43,150 nt of DNA, taken from the IMG/VR virus record IMGVR_UViG_3300048672_000594, positions 1-43,150 of that record; one strand, written 5' to 3'. Of this stretch, positions 25,162 through 32,476 are shown piece after piece. Each line of letters begins with the position of its first letter. Position 1 is the stretch's first letter. The notes under the pieces were generated by a model. It saw only the letters and a list, made by a program, of their open reading frames with translations, was not told where the DNA came from and did no database searches. The DNA comes from a virus. Both the position numbers and the translations under genes were made by a program.

Positions 25162-25850
25162 TTCTTTCGTCTGGTTAAATGAAATTTTTCTTTTAATAAA
25201 ACCATTAACTCACTATAAGATTTATGCATATTTGCTTCATGCTCGTAAACTAAATCAGAAATCAATTCCTCTTGGCTTTCGCCTTCTGGTTCTTTCTGCT
25301 TAACTAATGGTATTAATCTTCCGCAGTATGAAGATGAGGTCATGGCTACACCAAAACATTTTTGGCAACGTCCGTTTTCAATTCTTCCGTTACAGGTAGT
25401 CAATACCTCACTTCCTTCCGTGAATGAATGGGCGCTGTTTTCTTCTTTCATAGCTTTTGGGGTGATGACGGCTACTTGTTTCCAAATACCATTATCTGCA
25501 CAGTCTCTACACCTATCATCACATTTACCATACATGCTACCAGTGCATTCATTTTTAATCTTCACATCGTAGCCTGAAAGGTCTGCTCTGTAAGGAAAAT
25601 TAGTTACTCTATGAGCAGGATGAATAAAACAATCTTTGTTATCAAATACTAAAGATTCAGCTAACTCTTTATCCTTAATCTCTACTGCGTCTTTGAGGGC
25701 TTGGGCTTTAGCTTCTTCATATCTCTGAACAGCTACGTCATCATAGTAATCAAGCCCAAAACGTTTAGCTTGATCTTTAGGATGTTCTGGCATGTCAATC
25801 AGATAGAACTTACCGTCTTCTCTGAGTTCGATATGTGGGTTAGTGTACAT
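25158..25850 (-). CDS. Cysteine-rich putative zinc-binding protein
   Basis: A 230-aa protein. A first Cys cluster reads CTGSMYGKCDDRCRDC (C-x7-C-x3-C-x2-C), and a second reads CNGRIENGRCQKC (C-x8-C-x2-C). These fit two structural zinc sites. The N-terminal 90 residues are charged and helical; the C-terminus ends in a basic LTRRKK. No enzymatic motif recognised. It overlaps the neighbour at 25840 by 11 bases and the next gene by ATGA. Confidence 0.7.
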   Translation of the reverse strand: MYTNPHIELREDGKFYLIDMPEHPKDQAKRFGLDYYDDVAVQRYEEAKAQALKDAVEIKDKELAESLVFDNKDCFIHPAHRVTNFPYRADLSGYDVKIKNECTGSMYGKCDDRCRDCADNGIWKQVAVITPKAMKEENSAHSFTEGSEVLTTCNGRIENGRCQKCFGVAMTSSSYCGRLIPLVKQKEPEGESQEELISDLVYEHEANMHKSYSELMVLLKEKFHLTRRKK

Positions 25851-26061
25851 CTTTAAAATGTTTAGAGTATGGATTGTCTTTTGGTTCTACCACTTGTACT
25901 TGAAACTGCGGTGGCCCTGCATCAAACGTTGCAATGTCCATTCTATAACCGTTCTCGAACATAATACCAATGCATGGAATCGGGCCGGAACGTGCAACAA
26001 CCTTTTTAATCTTAGCATTTAGCATCTTACTAGGAAGGCTGATTGTTTTTAAATTTCTCAT
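25840..26061 (-). CDS. Hypothetical protein (73 aa)
   Basis: ATG 26061 overlaps the stop of the kinase gene as ATGA and is preferred over an upstream GTG at 26085. The sequence KTISLPSKMLNAKIKKVVAR, then GIMFENGYRMDIATFDAGP, suggests a small mixed alpha/beta fold. Member of the small-gene early cluster; no family recognised. Confidence 0.65.
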   Translation of the reverse strand: MRNLKTISLPSKMLNAKIKKVVARSGPIPCIGIMFENGYRMDIATFDAGPPQFQVQVVEPKDNPYSKHFKDVH

Positions 26062-26501
26062 TGGTGTACATTTATTTTTATCCACTCTGGTCTGCGATCG
26101 CCTACCAGTTCAAAATAATCATCAAGTACTTTGGCGTGTGAGTCAGCAAATCCTTTTAAGTACTTAAGTTTAGTTATATCGCGCTCATTCCTATAAACGT
26201 TGGCTTGCTGCTCTGCCGTTACTTGCATCTCAATAACTAGATCAGGAAAATATACGCCAAGCTCCGCACCTTTGCGCAAAAGTCGATAGCCTTGAATACC
26301 CTCCACTATCGTCTTGTATGGAAATAAACCTTGCAAATCCTTGATGAGCTCGTATAGTGCTTGCTTGTAACCATACCGCATGTAATCGTCTGAGTGGAGC
26401 AGCTTATGGTAGCCATTAACTTCATGCAACTTTTTGGCTAGCGTGGTTTTGCCACTAGCTGGTGGACCGATGATTAAAATGTTTTTATTTTTAATGTTCA
26501 T
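26058..26501 (-). CDS. P-loop kinase-like NTPase
   Basis: A 147-aa protein. Walker A GPPASGKT is at residues 12-19 after a beta strand (NKNILII), followed by HSDDYMRYGYKQA, which could hold a catalytic Asp, and an EGIQGYR segment. The architecture resembles small AAA_33/zeta-toxin/nucleoside-kinase P-loop proteins. The substrate (nucleotide, polynucleotide end or protein) cannot be told. ATGA overlaps on both sides place it in the coupled early operon. Confidence 0.8.
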   Translation of the reverse strand: MNIKNKNILIIGPPASGKTTLAKKLHEVNGYHKLLHSDDYMRYGYKQALYELIKDLQGLFPYKTIVEGIQGYRLLRKGAELGVYFPDLVIEMQVTAEQQANVYRNERDITKLKYLKGFADSHAKVLDDYFELVGDRRPEWIKINVHQ

Positions 26502-26692
26502 AACCCCCTGATTATTTTTTTATACTCTTCCGATTGTAAAAACAATATTGGCAACGTACCAATAAAATCTACCACTTGCTTATGCTCAAAGTCTCTGGCT
26601 TGTTGTGCCTCCATCAACTTAGCGTTAGCGCGTAAGTGCCTGTTCAATTTGGTGCCTAGTATTGAGCGTTGGCGGACTGTAAGTGTATTCAT
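26498..26692 (-). CDS. Hypothetical helical protein (64 aa)
   Basis: A small protein with a helical, basic first half (RQRSILGTKLNRHLRANAKL) and a hydrophobic second half (VVDFIGTLPILFLQS). It is ATGA-coupled to the kinase gene. No family recognised; it may partner with the kinase, but that is only proximity. Confidence 0.6.
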   Translation of the reverse strand: MNTLTVRQRSILGTKLNRHLRANAKLMEAQQARDFEHKQVVDFIGTLPILFLQSEEYKKIIRGL

Positions 26693-26694
26693 AC

Positions 26695-26877
26695 TTAGTT
26701 TTCTTTTATTTCCGTTTCATCAAGCCACTCCATTTTCCATCTAAATCTAACTAATAGATTGTTAGGACAGCAACCGCTATTAAAATGCCAAACTATTTTG
26801 CGACCATCTGTTAAATCTCTGACAAAATAAACACCTTTTACTAAAGGCAGCCGTTCTGATGCTTTTACCCATGTCAT
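26695..26877 (-). CDS. Small DUF551-like protein (60 aa)
   Basis: The sequence MTWVKASERLPLVKGVYFVRD, with later WHFNSGCC and MEWLDETE, matches the small phage family in which W-x-K-x-S-E-R-L-P is followed by a G-x-Y/V strand. The function of this family is not known. It overlaps the upstream gene by ATGA. Confidence 0.65.
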   Translation of the reverse strand: MTWVKASERLPLVKGVYFVRDLTDGRKIVWHFNSGCCPNNLLVRFRWKMEWLDETEIKEN

Positions 26878-27149
26878 AACAATCCATTTATGTCTGACTC
26901 AGTTACTTGAAAATCCGTAACCTCACGCAATTTTCTTGCTTCATTAAATCGCGTGATTAATTCAAGCCTAAAAGGTAGTGGTAGACCTAATGACTCTACC
27001 ACATCCCATACGTCTAACTCGCATTGTGCATATCCAATGGCGCGACTTTCTGATGCAATTTGATCGGATAATGTGTTCGATCTCGCTGGTGTCCTCTGAC
27101 CAATCATAGTAGGTTTCCATACAGTCAAGTATAAACTATCGAGTGTCAT
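26874..27149 (-). CDS. Hypothetical protein (91 aa)
   Basis: ATG 27149 follows the upstream stop after one base and is preferred to an earlier in-frame start inside that gene. The protein is helical (ESRAIGYAQCELDVWDVVES, then PFRLELITRFNEARKLREV). No recognised domain. Part of the coupled small-gene chain. Confidence 0.6.
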   Translation of the reverse strand: MTLDSLYLTVWKPTMIGQRTPARSNTLSDQIASESRAIGYAQCELDVWDVVESLGLPLPFRLELITRFNEARKLREVTDFQVTESDINGLL

Positions 27150-27150
27150 A

Positions 27151-27354
27151 CTAATTAAGATTTTGTGGTTTGGTGCGAAGACGTAGCGCGACATCATCTG
27201 GTGGATTCATACGGAGCATAACATCCGTACCAGTATTAATAATGCTGAACTTACCTTTACCATCCTCAATTATCCACATATCAGTATGGTGGGATGATTT
27301 ACGGATGGGGCGTTTGCGTGAAGTATAGCTGGTGATTTGAGGTTGTTGGATCAT
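27151..27354 (-). CDS. Hypothetical basic protein (67 aa)
   Basis: A basic N-terminal half (SYTSRKRPIRKSSHHTDMW), then IIEDGKGKFSIINTGTDVML. It is ATGA-coupled to the helicase gene upstream and adjacent to the next small gene. No family recognised. Confidence 0.6.
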   Translation of the reverse strand: MIQQPQITSYTSRKRPIRKSSHHTDMWIIEDGKGKFSIINTGTDVMLRMNPPDDVALRLRTKPQNLN

Positions 27355-28664
27355 ACTGTTTGTAGTTTAGTTTTAAAGAACCGTTTAACATCTTTGTTTG
27401 CAAAAAATTGCTTAACAGTCACTTTGCTATTCAATGAAAGTCCTGCCATACTTCTGGCACGGCTCAACGCAACGTATAGCTGACCGGGTGCAAATATCTT
27501 ATTAGCATCAACGTGCACGTAATCAAAACTTTGACCTTGTGACTTGTGTATACTTATTGCCCATGCGAGTGCTAATGGTAGTTGTTCGTATGCAGCCACC
27601 ACCTTTTCTTCCCACTTACCATCGTTCTCCTCTTTGATCTTGCGTTCCCAACGTTGTACATAAATCTTGGCCACGTTGCCATCCCGCAGCTCCACTTTCA
27701 CGTGCTTCTGTTCACCGTCTTTTGCCGGACAAACTTCTTTGATGATGGCAAGTGTACCATTCACTACTTGAGATGGGAACGGGCCTTTAGTATTTGGTGG
27801 TCTATCCGCTTTGTTCATCTTCACCATCACCTGTGCACCAACCTTCAAGCGTAAAACCTTTTCAGCTGGGTAGGCTGGCCAAGTTCCAAACTCAACCGCA
27901 TTCGATACAAACGCTTGCGATTCGATTTTGTCCAGTTCCTTCTGATTCTCAAAGTCTGCCATTGCATTCTTAGGCACCAGTTTTATCCGCAAATCGTCTG
28001 GTTTACAGACTAGCTTATTCAGCATAGCAAGTTGCTTGTCCATCACATCTCCTGTTCGCGCTGAGTGGAGTAGCTTAATAAACGTGGGGTCACCTTTCTG
28101 ACGAAGTACCTCGCTAAGCTCTTCCATCTGGAAAGTTTCGAACGCTTTGCTACTGAATACGAATGGTGAATCATAGCCGGCTTGTTTAAGTTGGATGGTA
28201 TCAGCTGTGTTTGCTACTGGTGGTAGTTGGTAGAAATCTCCTACTATGATTATTTGTGCGCCACCAAACGGCTCATCTTTCTCCTTCGCGTATCTCATCA
28301 AGCGATCAATAAAATCAAACATGTCGGCGCGTACCATACTCACTTCATCAATTATAAGATGATTAACCTTATACTTAATGTAGGCAATTGTGTCACGATC
28401 TGTTGTGAAGTTGTTGAACGTTGGATGAATGATACCATCACTTGCTGGAAGCCTGAAGATACTGTGGAGGGTCTTTCCACCAATGTTAATGGCGGCCAAG
28501 CCAGTTGGTGCAGCTAATACATAGTGCTTTTTACCAAGCTCTGTGAGTGCGTGAATCAATACACTCTTACCCACACCTGGTTTACCCGTTACGAATATGT
28601 TTGCGCTTGAACCTTCAACAAGATCAAAGATTTGCTGTTGGTTTTTGGTTAGTTGGAATTCCAT
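27351..28664 (-). CDS. Pif1/RecD-like SF1B DNA helicase
   Basis: A 437-aa 5'-3' DNA helicase. Walker A GKPGVGKS is at 27-34, Walker B IIDEVSM at 104-110, and motif III GDFYQLPPV at 142-150. Near the C-terminus are AISIHKSQGQSFDYVHV and YVALSRARS (motifs V/VI). These are diagnostic for Pif1/RecD2-type helicases. ATG 28664, 4 bases after the upstream stop, gives MEFQLTKNQQ and avoids an earlier in-frame start that lies inside the upstream gene. It probably serves replication or recombination with the nuclease genes of the same operon. Confidence 0.93.
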   Translation of the reverse strand: MEFQLTKNQQQIFDLVEGSSANIFVTGKPGVGKSVLIHALTELGKKHYVLAAPTGLAAINIGGKTLHSIFRLPASDGIIHPTFNNFTTDRDTIAYIKYKVNHLIIDEVSMVRADMFDFIDRLMRYAKEKDEPFGGAQIIIVGDFYQLPPVANTADTIQLKQAGYDSPFVFSSKAFETFQMEELSEVLRQKGDPTFIKLLHSARTGDVMDKQLAMLNKLVCKPDDLRIKLVPKNAMADFENQKELDKIESQAFVSNAVEFGTWPAYPAEKVLRLKVGAQVMVKMNKADRPPNTKGPFPSQVVNGTLAIIKEVCPAKDGEQKHVKVELRDGNVAKIYVQRWERKIKEENDGKWEEKVVAAYEQLPLALAWAISIHKSQGQSFDYVHVDANKIFAPGQLYVALSRARSMAGLSLNSKVTVKQFFANKDVKRFFKTKLQTV

Positions 28665-28668
28665 ACAC

Positions 28669-29055
28669 TTATGCTGGTAAAGTTGCGAGGTCATTTGCAA
28701 TACGCGTCAACCCTTCACGGTTAAGCTCCACCAACTTCTTGACGCGCCTTTCTTCCGCAATCTCATCAAGCTGCTTGGCATACTTACAGATAGATGGTAG
28801 ACCGTCTTTTGTTGGTCGTGTCCAACGTTGAATAATCCACGCATCTAATCTTCCGTGACTCATGAACATACGGGCACCAATACTTCCAACACGCGCATCG
28901 GGCTTGCTGAACCCTATACCGTTGTTGTTCTTGGTGGTGGTAGCTTGTTGCTCGGCTTGTGTTTGACGTTTGTAGATTGCCATCAAGGCACGTCCAATTA
29001 CTTTGTTAGCGTCTACGCGAACTTGCGTGGCTAACCATTCTTTTGTTACTGTCAT
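28669..29055 (-). CDS. Conserved early protein upstream of helicase (128 aa)
   Basis: The middle holds GIGFSKPDARVGSIGARMFM and WIIQRWTRPTK, motifs seen in uncharacterised phage and conjugative-element proteins. The rest is helical and charged (LDEIAEERRVKKLVELNREG). A DNA-related role beside the helicase is plausible, not shown. Confidence 0.7.
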   Translation of the reverse strand: MTVTKEWLATQVRVDANKVIGRALMAIYKRQTQAEQQATTTKNNNGIGFSKPDARVGSIGARMFMSHGRLDAWIIQRWTRPTKDGLPSICKYAKQLDEIAEERRVKKLVELNREGLTRIANDLATLPA

Positions 29056-29060
29056 TGCGC

Positions 29061-29378
29061 CTACTTTTTAAAGTTGATTAGTTTATTTTCCAAGTTTCTT
29101 ATTGCTGACATATCGCCATACCACTTTAATTGCTCTAAAGCATATTCAATGGTGGAAATCATTTCAGGTATATTTTTTATTTTTTCTGAGCCTATAAGGT
29201 TAACTGCTGCGATGGTAGATGCTGCATCATTCAAACGTTCCTTATCTCGCTTGATACGCTTATAGTCTTTTGCCAAGGCTTGCGTGAGTCTACCATCTGC
29301 TAACGTTTGGAGTTGACGCTCCTTACGCTTGATTTCTTTGTTGATGGCCACAATTTGTTTTGCTAGTGAGTTTTTCAT
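29061..29378 (-). CDS. Coiled-coil hypothetical protein (105 aa)
   Basis: The N-terminal 55 residues are a basic coiled coil (KQIVAINKEIKRKERQLQTL, then DYKRIKRDKERLND). The second half is helical with YALEQLKWYGD. No enzymatic motif. Spaced 5 bases from its neighbour. Confidence 0.65.
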   Translation of the reverse strand: MKNSLAKQIVAINKEIKRKERQLQTLADGRLTQALAKDYKRIKRDKERLNDAASTIAAVNLIGSEKIKNIPEMISTIEYALEQLKWYGDMSAIRNLENKLINFKK

Positions 29379-29390
29379 AAAGATGGTGGG

Positions 29391-29954
29391 TTATATGGTA
29401 ATATGTTCTACTTGCTCCCACTTCCAACCCTTCACGGTCTTACCAGCTTTAAGTGCCTCTTTAATCTTGGCTTCATCTGGTACCAAGTATTCACGTGGCG
29501 TTTGCTCCACATTTACTGGAACGGCTTCCCATACCTTGCGCACGTTACTACCAATTTGAAGTGCAGCTGTTTTACTTACAAGTGTGCTTACTTTCTTGAT
29601 TTCACCACTATCAAACCGCTCCTCCAACTTCTTAACTTCTTTTTTTGTAGACTCAAGATACTTAAGCATTTTGTCTTTGGTATCTTGCTCTACCATCTTC
29701 ACGTTGTCGCGGAACGGTTTAAATAAGGAGCGAATGTCAGTAAGTAATTTGTTTAGTGGTACCGTGAATTGATCCTCACGCTCTTTCGCAATCTTGGCAA
29801 TTTCCTTGATGCCTTTCATAAGCTCACCGGCCTGCTTATATGATTCATGATCATTGACTATCAATGAACTAACCTTTTTGATTGCTGGTGTGGCTTGCTT
29901 TTCAAGCGCCTGCATAACGATGGAGGCATCTACGTTTGGTTGTTGAGTCTTCAT
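29391..29954 (-). CDS. Helical early protein, recombination-associated type
   Basis: A 187-aa protein. A long helical/coiled-coil region (about 20-120) includes DIRSLFKPFRDNVKMVEQDT. The C-terminus TPREYLVPDEAKIKEALKAG is a recurrent ending of phage and conjugative-element proteins encoded near SSB or recombination genes. The biochemical role is unknown. Confidence 0.7.
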   Translation of the reverse strand: MKTQQPNVDASIVMQALEKQATPAIKKVSSLIVNDHESYKQAGELMKGIKEIAKIAKEREDQFTVPLNKLLTDIRSLFKPFRDNVKMVEQDTKDKMLKYLESTKKEVKKLEERFDSGEIKKVSTLVSKTAALQIGSNVRKVWEAVPVNVEQTPREYLVPDEAKIKEALKAGKTVKGWKWEQVEHITI

Positions 29955-29955
29955 A

Positions 29956-30114
29956 TTACTTGTCTTTTATGTACGCCTTCACTAGACGCCTAACTAATTG
30001 TTTGCCTGTAATATCCTCAGCATCCAACACGCGTTTAAGTTTCGTTTCATCTTTCGGGTCTAAACCTAGCCCCATAAATGTGAGGCCTTGTTTCTTGATT
30101 ATTTTTCTTGCCAT
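29956..30114 (-). CDS. Small RHH-like DNA-binding protein (52 aa)
   Basis: ATG 30114 to TAA 29956, immediately before the gene at 29954. The sequence MARKIIKKQGLTFMGLGLDP, then DETKLKRVLDAEDITGKQLV, then RRLVKAYIKDK has the strand-helix-helix pattern of ribbon-helix-helix proteins. A repressor role is inferred from the fold alone. Confidence 0.65.
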   Translation of the reverse strand: MARKIIKKQGLTFMGLGLDPKDETKLKRVLDAEDITGKQLVRRLVKAYIKDK

Positions 30115-30136
30115 ATAAATTAATTGTTTTGTGTTT

Positions 30137-30179
30137 GAACAGTTGGAGGGCTCGAACCTCCACTGGCTCCGTTACTGTT
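30137..30179 (-). ncRNA. tRNA-like minihelix (T-arm plus acceptor arm)
   Basis: On the - strand, GGAGG-TTCGAGC-CCTCC (30161-30145) is a perfect 5-bp T-arm whose 7-nt loop fits TTCRANY. The next 7 bases, AACTGTT, pair over 6 bp with AACAGT at 30179-30174, as an acceptor stem would, with C as the discriminator position. The D and anticodon arms are replaced by about 12 bases. It lies between two coding genes. Alternatives are an attachment-site remnant of a host tRNA 3' end, or a plain hairpin. Confidence 0.4.
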
Positions 30180-30895
30180 TATTTAATTTTGGCTTGCACC
30201 AGCCCACGTGACCACGCACTGAAAGACACGCCTTCCTTCGCCAAGAGGGCATCTACCTTTTTCCACTCGGCCTCTGTGAGATACATGTTGTTACCGCGTG
30301 GCACGGTCTTAACCTTTGCCTCCTTAGCAACTGCTGGTTTAATTGTTTTTACTGGTGCAGCTTTAGTCACCACATTATTTTTTGCTTTGTTTTTTTCTGC
30401 GTTCTTCATACCTGTTTCGATTATTTTGTTTAAAGATTTGTTGGACTCTAATATTTTAGCCACACCAGCGCGAGTCTTTTCCACGTGCTTAGCTTTATCT
30501 TCTGGCGTAAGTACTGCCTTGCCATGCGCCTTTGCGATGGGCTTGTTGGCAAGGTTTTTATCAGCTGGTAAGCTGTCCGTATCAAGCTCCTCCGGTGTCA
30601 GGGTGCCGCGCTTACCGTCAACAAATACGCTGTTGACTGTATCACCACGCTTCAATGTAGAAGAGTAGTCTAACTCACCGTGTTCACTCACGGTTACATA
30701 ATATCGCGCGCCTTTTTTACTTTTTGAAGCCGCCTTGGCTTCATTTTCTGCTGTGATTAAGTCCATACGTTTTGCAAATTTAGTTTGAATGAAATGATTT
30801 GGGTTTTTATATAATACTCTATCGAGTGCGTTTTTATAGTTAGGGGCGCATACTTTCTTTACACGCCCCTTAACAATGAATGGGTAGTCAATCAT
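30179..30895 (-). CDS. Lys/Ala-rich protein with C-terminal RHH-like domain
   Basis: A 238-aa protein. The N-terminal half includes ARYYVTVSEHGELDYSSTLK. Residues about 125-200 are Lys/Ala-rich and histone-H1-like (KNNVVTKAAPVKTIKPAVAK). The C-terminal 35 residues (MYLTEAEWKKVDALLAKEGV, then SFSAWSRGLVQAKIK) fit a ribbon-helix-helix. It may condense DNA or regulate the operon. ATGA-coupled to the upstream gene. Confidence 0.65.
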   Translation of the reverse strand: MIDYPFIVKGRVKKVCAPNYKNALDRVLYKNPNHFIQTKFAKRMDLITAENEAKAASKSKKGARYYVTVSEHGELDYSSTLKRGDTVNSVFVDGKRGTLTPEELDTDSLPADKNLANKPIAKAHGKAVLTPEDKAKHVEKTRAGVAKILESNKSLNKIIETGMKNAEKNKAKNNVVTKAAPVKTIKPAVAKEAKVKTVPRGNNMYLTEAEWKKVDALLAKEGVSFSAWSRGLVQAKIK

Positions 30896-31266
30896 ACAAG
30901 TTGATCAAAAATGTAAAGAGCTATACGTTTACGTTGAGCTAGTGTATCAGTATTATCCTTAACTGCTTTAATCAAAGCCTTAATATGCCCATCAGGTATA
31001 TCCTTGGCTCTGTTAAGCTGCTCCTTATAGCTTATGTCATCCTGTTGCGCTATACTCCATTCAGTTACGCACTCATCAGGAACACGGTTTACTTTTTTGT
31101 AAGGCCCTTTAACACCCTTTTTAGTTAACTCACATTCAATTATATCTCCTATCACATCAAGTAATGTAACCTTTTTATTGAAAAACATTTTAGTATTACC
31201 GTCTAAATATACGTATTGGAGTTTAGTGCCGTTTAATCTACGACCTATATATGTTATTGTTGCCAT
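30892..31266 (-). CDS. Hypothetical protein (124 aa)
   Basis: The first 50 residues alternate strands (ATITYIGRRLNGTKLQYVYL, then KMFFNKKVTLLDVIGD). The C-terminal half is helical (HIKALIKAVKDNTDTLAQRK). No family recognised. Member of the early operon. Confidence 0.65.
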   Translation of the reverse strand: MATITYIGRRLNGTKLQYVYLDGNTKMFFNKKVTLLDVIGDIIECELTKKGVKGPYKKVNRVPDECVTEWSIAQQDDISYKEQLNRAKDIPDGHIKALIKAVKDNTDTLAQRKRIALYIFDQLV

Positions 31267-31278
31267 ATTAATTTATGT

Positions 31279-31533
31279 TTATAACCAATTGATCTTAACA
31301 CCACCTTTGTGAGCTGCTACTTGCTTCTGGCCTATCTTAAGTACTCCGTGTGCTGAATTAACGTACGTACCTTCATTGTTATCTTGTACCGTATATATAA
31401 CGGCTAATGATTTGGTGGAGCGTTCTCTAGCTGCTTCCAACGCTTCATTTAAGTCTGAAAATGTATCTTCATACTTAAAGTTTTTACGAGCTGCAATCAT
31501 TTCTTGATCGCGCTTACTTAAGTTCCATTCCAT
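31279..31533 (-). CDS. Hypothetical protein (84 aa)
   Basis: A charged helical N-terminus (EWNLSKRDQEMIAARKNFKY), then strand-rich AVIYTVQDNNEGTYVNSAHG. It overlaps the upstream gene by 20 bases. No family recognised. Confidence 0.6.
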   Translation of the reverse strand: MEWNLSKRDQEMIAARKNFKYEDTFSDLNEALEAARERSTKSLAVIYTVQDNNEGTYVNSAHGVLKIGQKQVAAHKGGVKINWL

Positions 31534-31690
31534 AGTAGTTTGGTTTTGTGTATAGTTGTTTCTTTATTTTCCCTGCTTGCAAACGCGTCACCAGTTTTGT
31601 TTTACTGGTGCGCGCGTTCTCGTGCTTGATGGCGAGTTTAAGTAGTGAAGTAGTTTGCTCCAGTACTAATAATGTACGTGCTGCGCTCAT
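31514..31690 (-). CDS. Small basic helical protein (58 aa)
   Basis: ATG 31690 is preferred over a GTG at 31762, because the GTG form would overlap the upstream gene with His/Thr-rich, shadow-like sequence. The product SAARTLLVLEQTTSLLKLAI, then KTKLVTRLQAGKIKKQLYT, is helical and basic. Function unknown. Confidence 0.5.
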   Translation of the reverse strand: MSAARTLLVLEQTTSLLKLAIKHENARTSKTKLVTRLQAGKIKKQLYTKPNYYGMELK

Positions 31691-31724
31691 TTGATGGTGA
31701 GGGTTAGTAGTGTGGTGAGTGGTT

Positions 31725-31919
31725 TCATGCAAGTATAGCTTTAATAAGTTTAAGAGTATCACTTGCGTAGCTGAACTTGGTATCGTGTAGCTTTGCGGCC
31801 ACCACTTTAATTTCCCTTAAAGTTAAATCATCCACATCTTTGTCCAAAAGTATGGAGGCTAGTAAGCCGTTCATTTTTTCGATTTCTTCGCTGCTTAAGC
31901 AGTCTGCTAATGTTGTCAT
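31725..31919 (-). CDS. Small helical protein (64 aa)
   Basis: ATG 31919 is preferred to a TTG at 31964 that lies in the previous gene. The sequence TTLADCLSSEEIEKMNGLLA, then LTLREIKVVAAKLHDTKF, is acidic and helical. No family recognised. Confidence 0.55.
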   Translation of the reverse strand: MTTLADCLSSEEIEKMNGLLASILLDKDVDDLTLREIKVVAAKLHDTKFSYASDTLKLIKAILA

Positions 31920-31951
31920 ATGCTTTACCTTTACGGTATGTTTATAAGTTT

Positions 31952-32137
31952 TTAATCTTTCCAATTTTTTGCTCTTGTCATACTTTCTTCTACAGTCTGC
32001 TTAATTTTAGTAATGGTAGGTAATTTACCTGAACCGTTATTAAAGTTCATAACTGTAATTTCTGAGTGGTATACTAAACCAGTTACAAATGCTGATTTAA
32101 CATGCTTCCAAGTTTCTCTACTAATTGCGCCTTTCAT
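31952..32137 (-). CDS. Small early protein behind hammerhead ribozyme (61 aa)
   Basis: This is the first gene downstream of the ribozyme; its ATG is 15 bases after the ribozyme's last paired base. The sequence KGAISRETWKHVKSAFVTGL, then LPTITKIKQTVEESMTRAKN, is mixed and has no recognised domain. Ribozyme cleavage would leave this gene at the 5' end of the processed mRNA with a leader of about 61 nt. Confidence 0.6.
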   Translation of the reverse strand: MKGAISRETWKHVKSAFVTGLVYHSEITVMNFNNGSGKLPTITKIKQTVEESMTRAKNWKD

Positions 32138-32152
32138 AAAAATATGAATGTT

Positions 32153-32204
32153 TTGGTTTCGTCATTCTGTGACTCATCAGACAAGCCAAGTAGCTTGTTA
32201 CCAA
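32153..32204 (-). ncRNA. Hammerhead ribozyme, type III
   Basis: All conserved parts are present on the - strand. Stem III is UUGGU (32204-32200) with ACCAA (32157-32153). The cleavage triplet is GUA, cut after 32199. Stem I is ACAAGC/GCUUGU (32198-32193 with 32186-32181), loop UACUUG. Core CUGAUGA is at 32180-32174. Stem II is GUCA/UGAC (32173-32170 with 32164-32161), loop CAGAA. GAAA is at 32160-32157. Every stem is perfectly paired, and G10.1-C11.1 is kept. The open end is at stem III. It would self-cleave the leader of the early transcript. Confidence 0.93.
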
Positions 32205-32233
32205 GAGGCAAGGTATAAACCATCCTGCCTCTT
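32203..32233 (-). repeat. Perfect hairpin adjoining the ribozyme
   Basis: AAGAGGCA (32203-32210 on +) pairs perfectly with TGCCTCTT (32226-32233). The interior loop can form an additional GGT/ACC pairing. The stem shares two bases with ribozyme stem III, so full pairing of both is mutually exclusive. It could shield or modulate ribozyme folding. Confidence 0.7.
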
Positions 32234-32476
32234 ATATCTGGTGTTAGCGTCCTCGTCATGTACTTTTGCACTCGTGTTGTGGGTGACTCACATCAGCCTT
32301 ACTTACTTATGCTCAACGTTCTATCCGCTAAGCGTGTCCATCCGAATTTTATCAAGCCTTGGGAAGTGCTCGGAGAATTTACTGGCTACCAGTCCTAAAC
32401 CCCTATTCAATACTGACTGTCAAATCATCTACTTGACTCTGTAAAAGTAGTATATAGGATTGAGACTAAGAAACTT
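32205..32476 (-). other. Long early-operon leader, probably structured RNA
   Basis: No convincing gene occupies this 272-base stretch in either strand. Besides the ribozyme-adjacent hairpin, the - strand can form ACTGG-TAG-CCAGT and a longer TCCGA...TCGGA stem. A + strand frame of 98 codons crosses it but has Cys/Ser/Leu-rich, shadow-like composition. A candidate promoter (TTTC-N20-TACTTTTA) lies at its upstream edge. Confidence 0.5.
32442..32473 (-). promoter_or_regulatory. Candidate Bacteroidota-like promoter for ribozyme-led transcript
   Basis: On the - strand, TTTC (32473-32470) and TACTTTTA (32449-32442) are separated by 20 bases, close to the TTTG-N(17-23)-TAnnTTTG consensus of Bacteroidota primary promoters. 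The TACTTTTA element recurs in other control regions of this genome. Transcription would start near 32435, just upstream of the structured leader. Confidence 0.4.

Noticed and set aside
30137-30179. Full tRNA gene or integration site
   Set aside because: No anticodon or D arm within tRNA length, and no integrase anywhere in the window; kept only as a tRNA-like minihelix.
30108-30668. 186-codon + strand frame
   Set aside because: Shadow of the Lys/Ala-rich - strand gene at 30179-30895; its hydrophobic, Ser/Leu-rich character is what the antisense of such a gene gives.
32148-32444. 98-codon + strand frame opposite the ribozyme leader
   Set aside because: Cys/Ser/Leu-rich composition without domains, antisense to a clear ribozyme and structured leader; no coupled neighbour.
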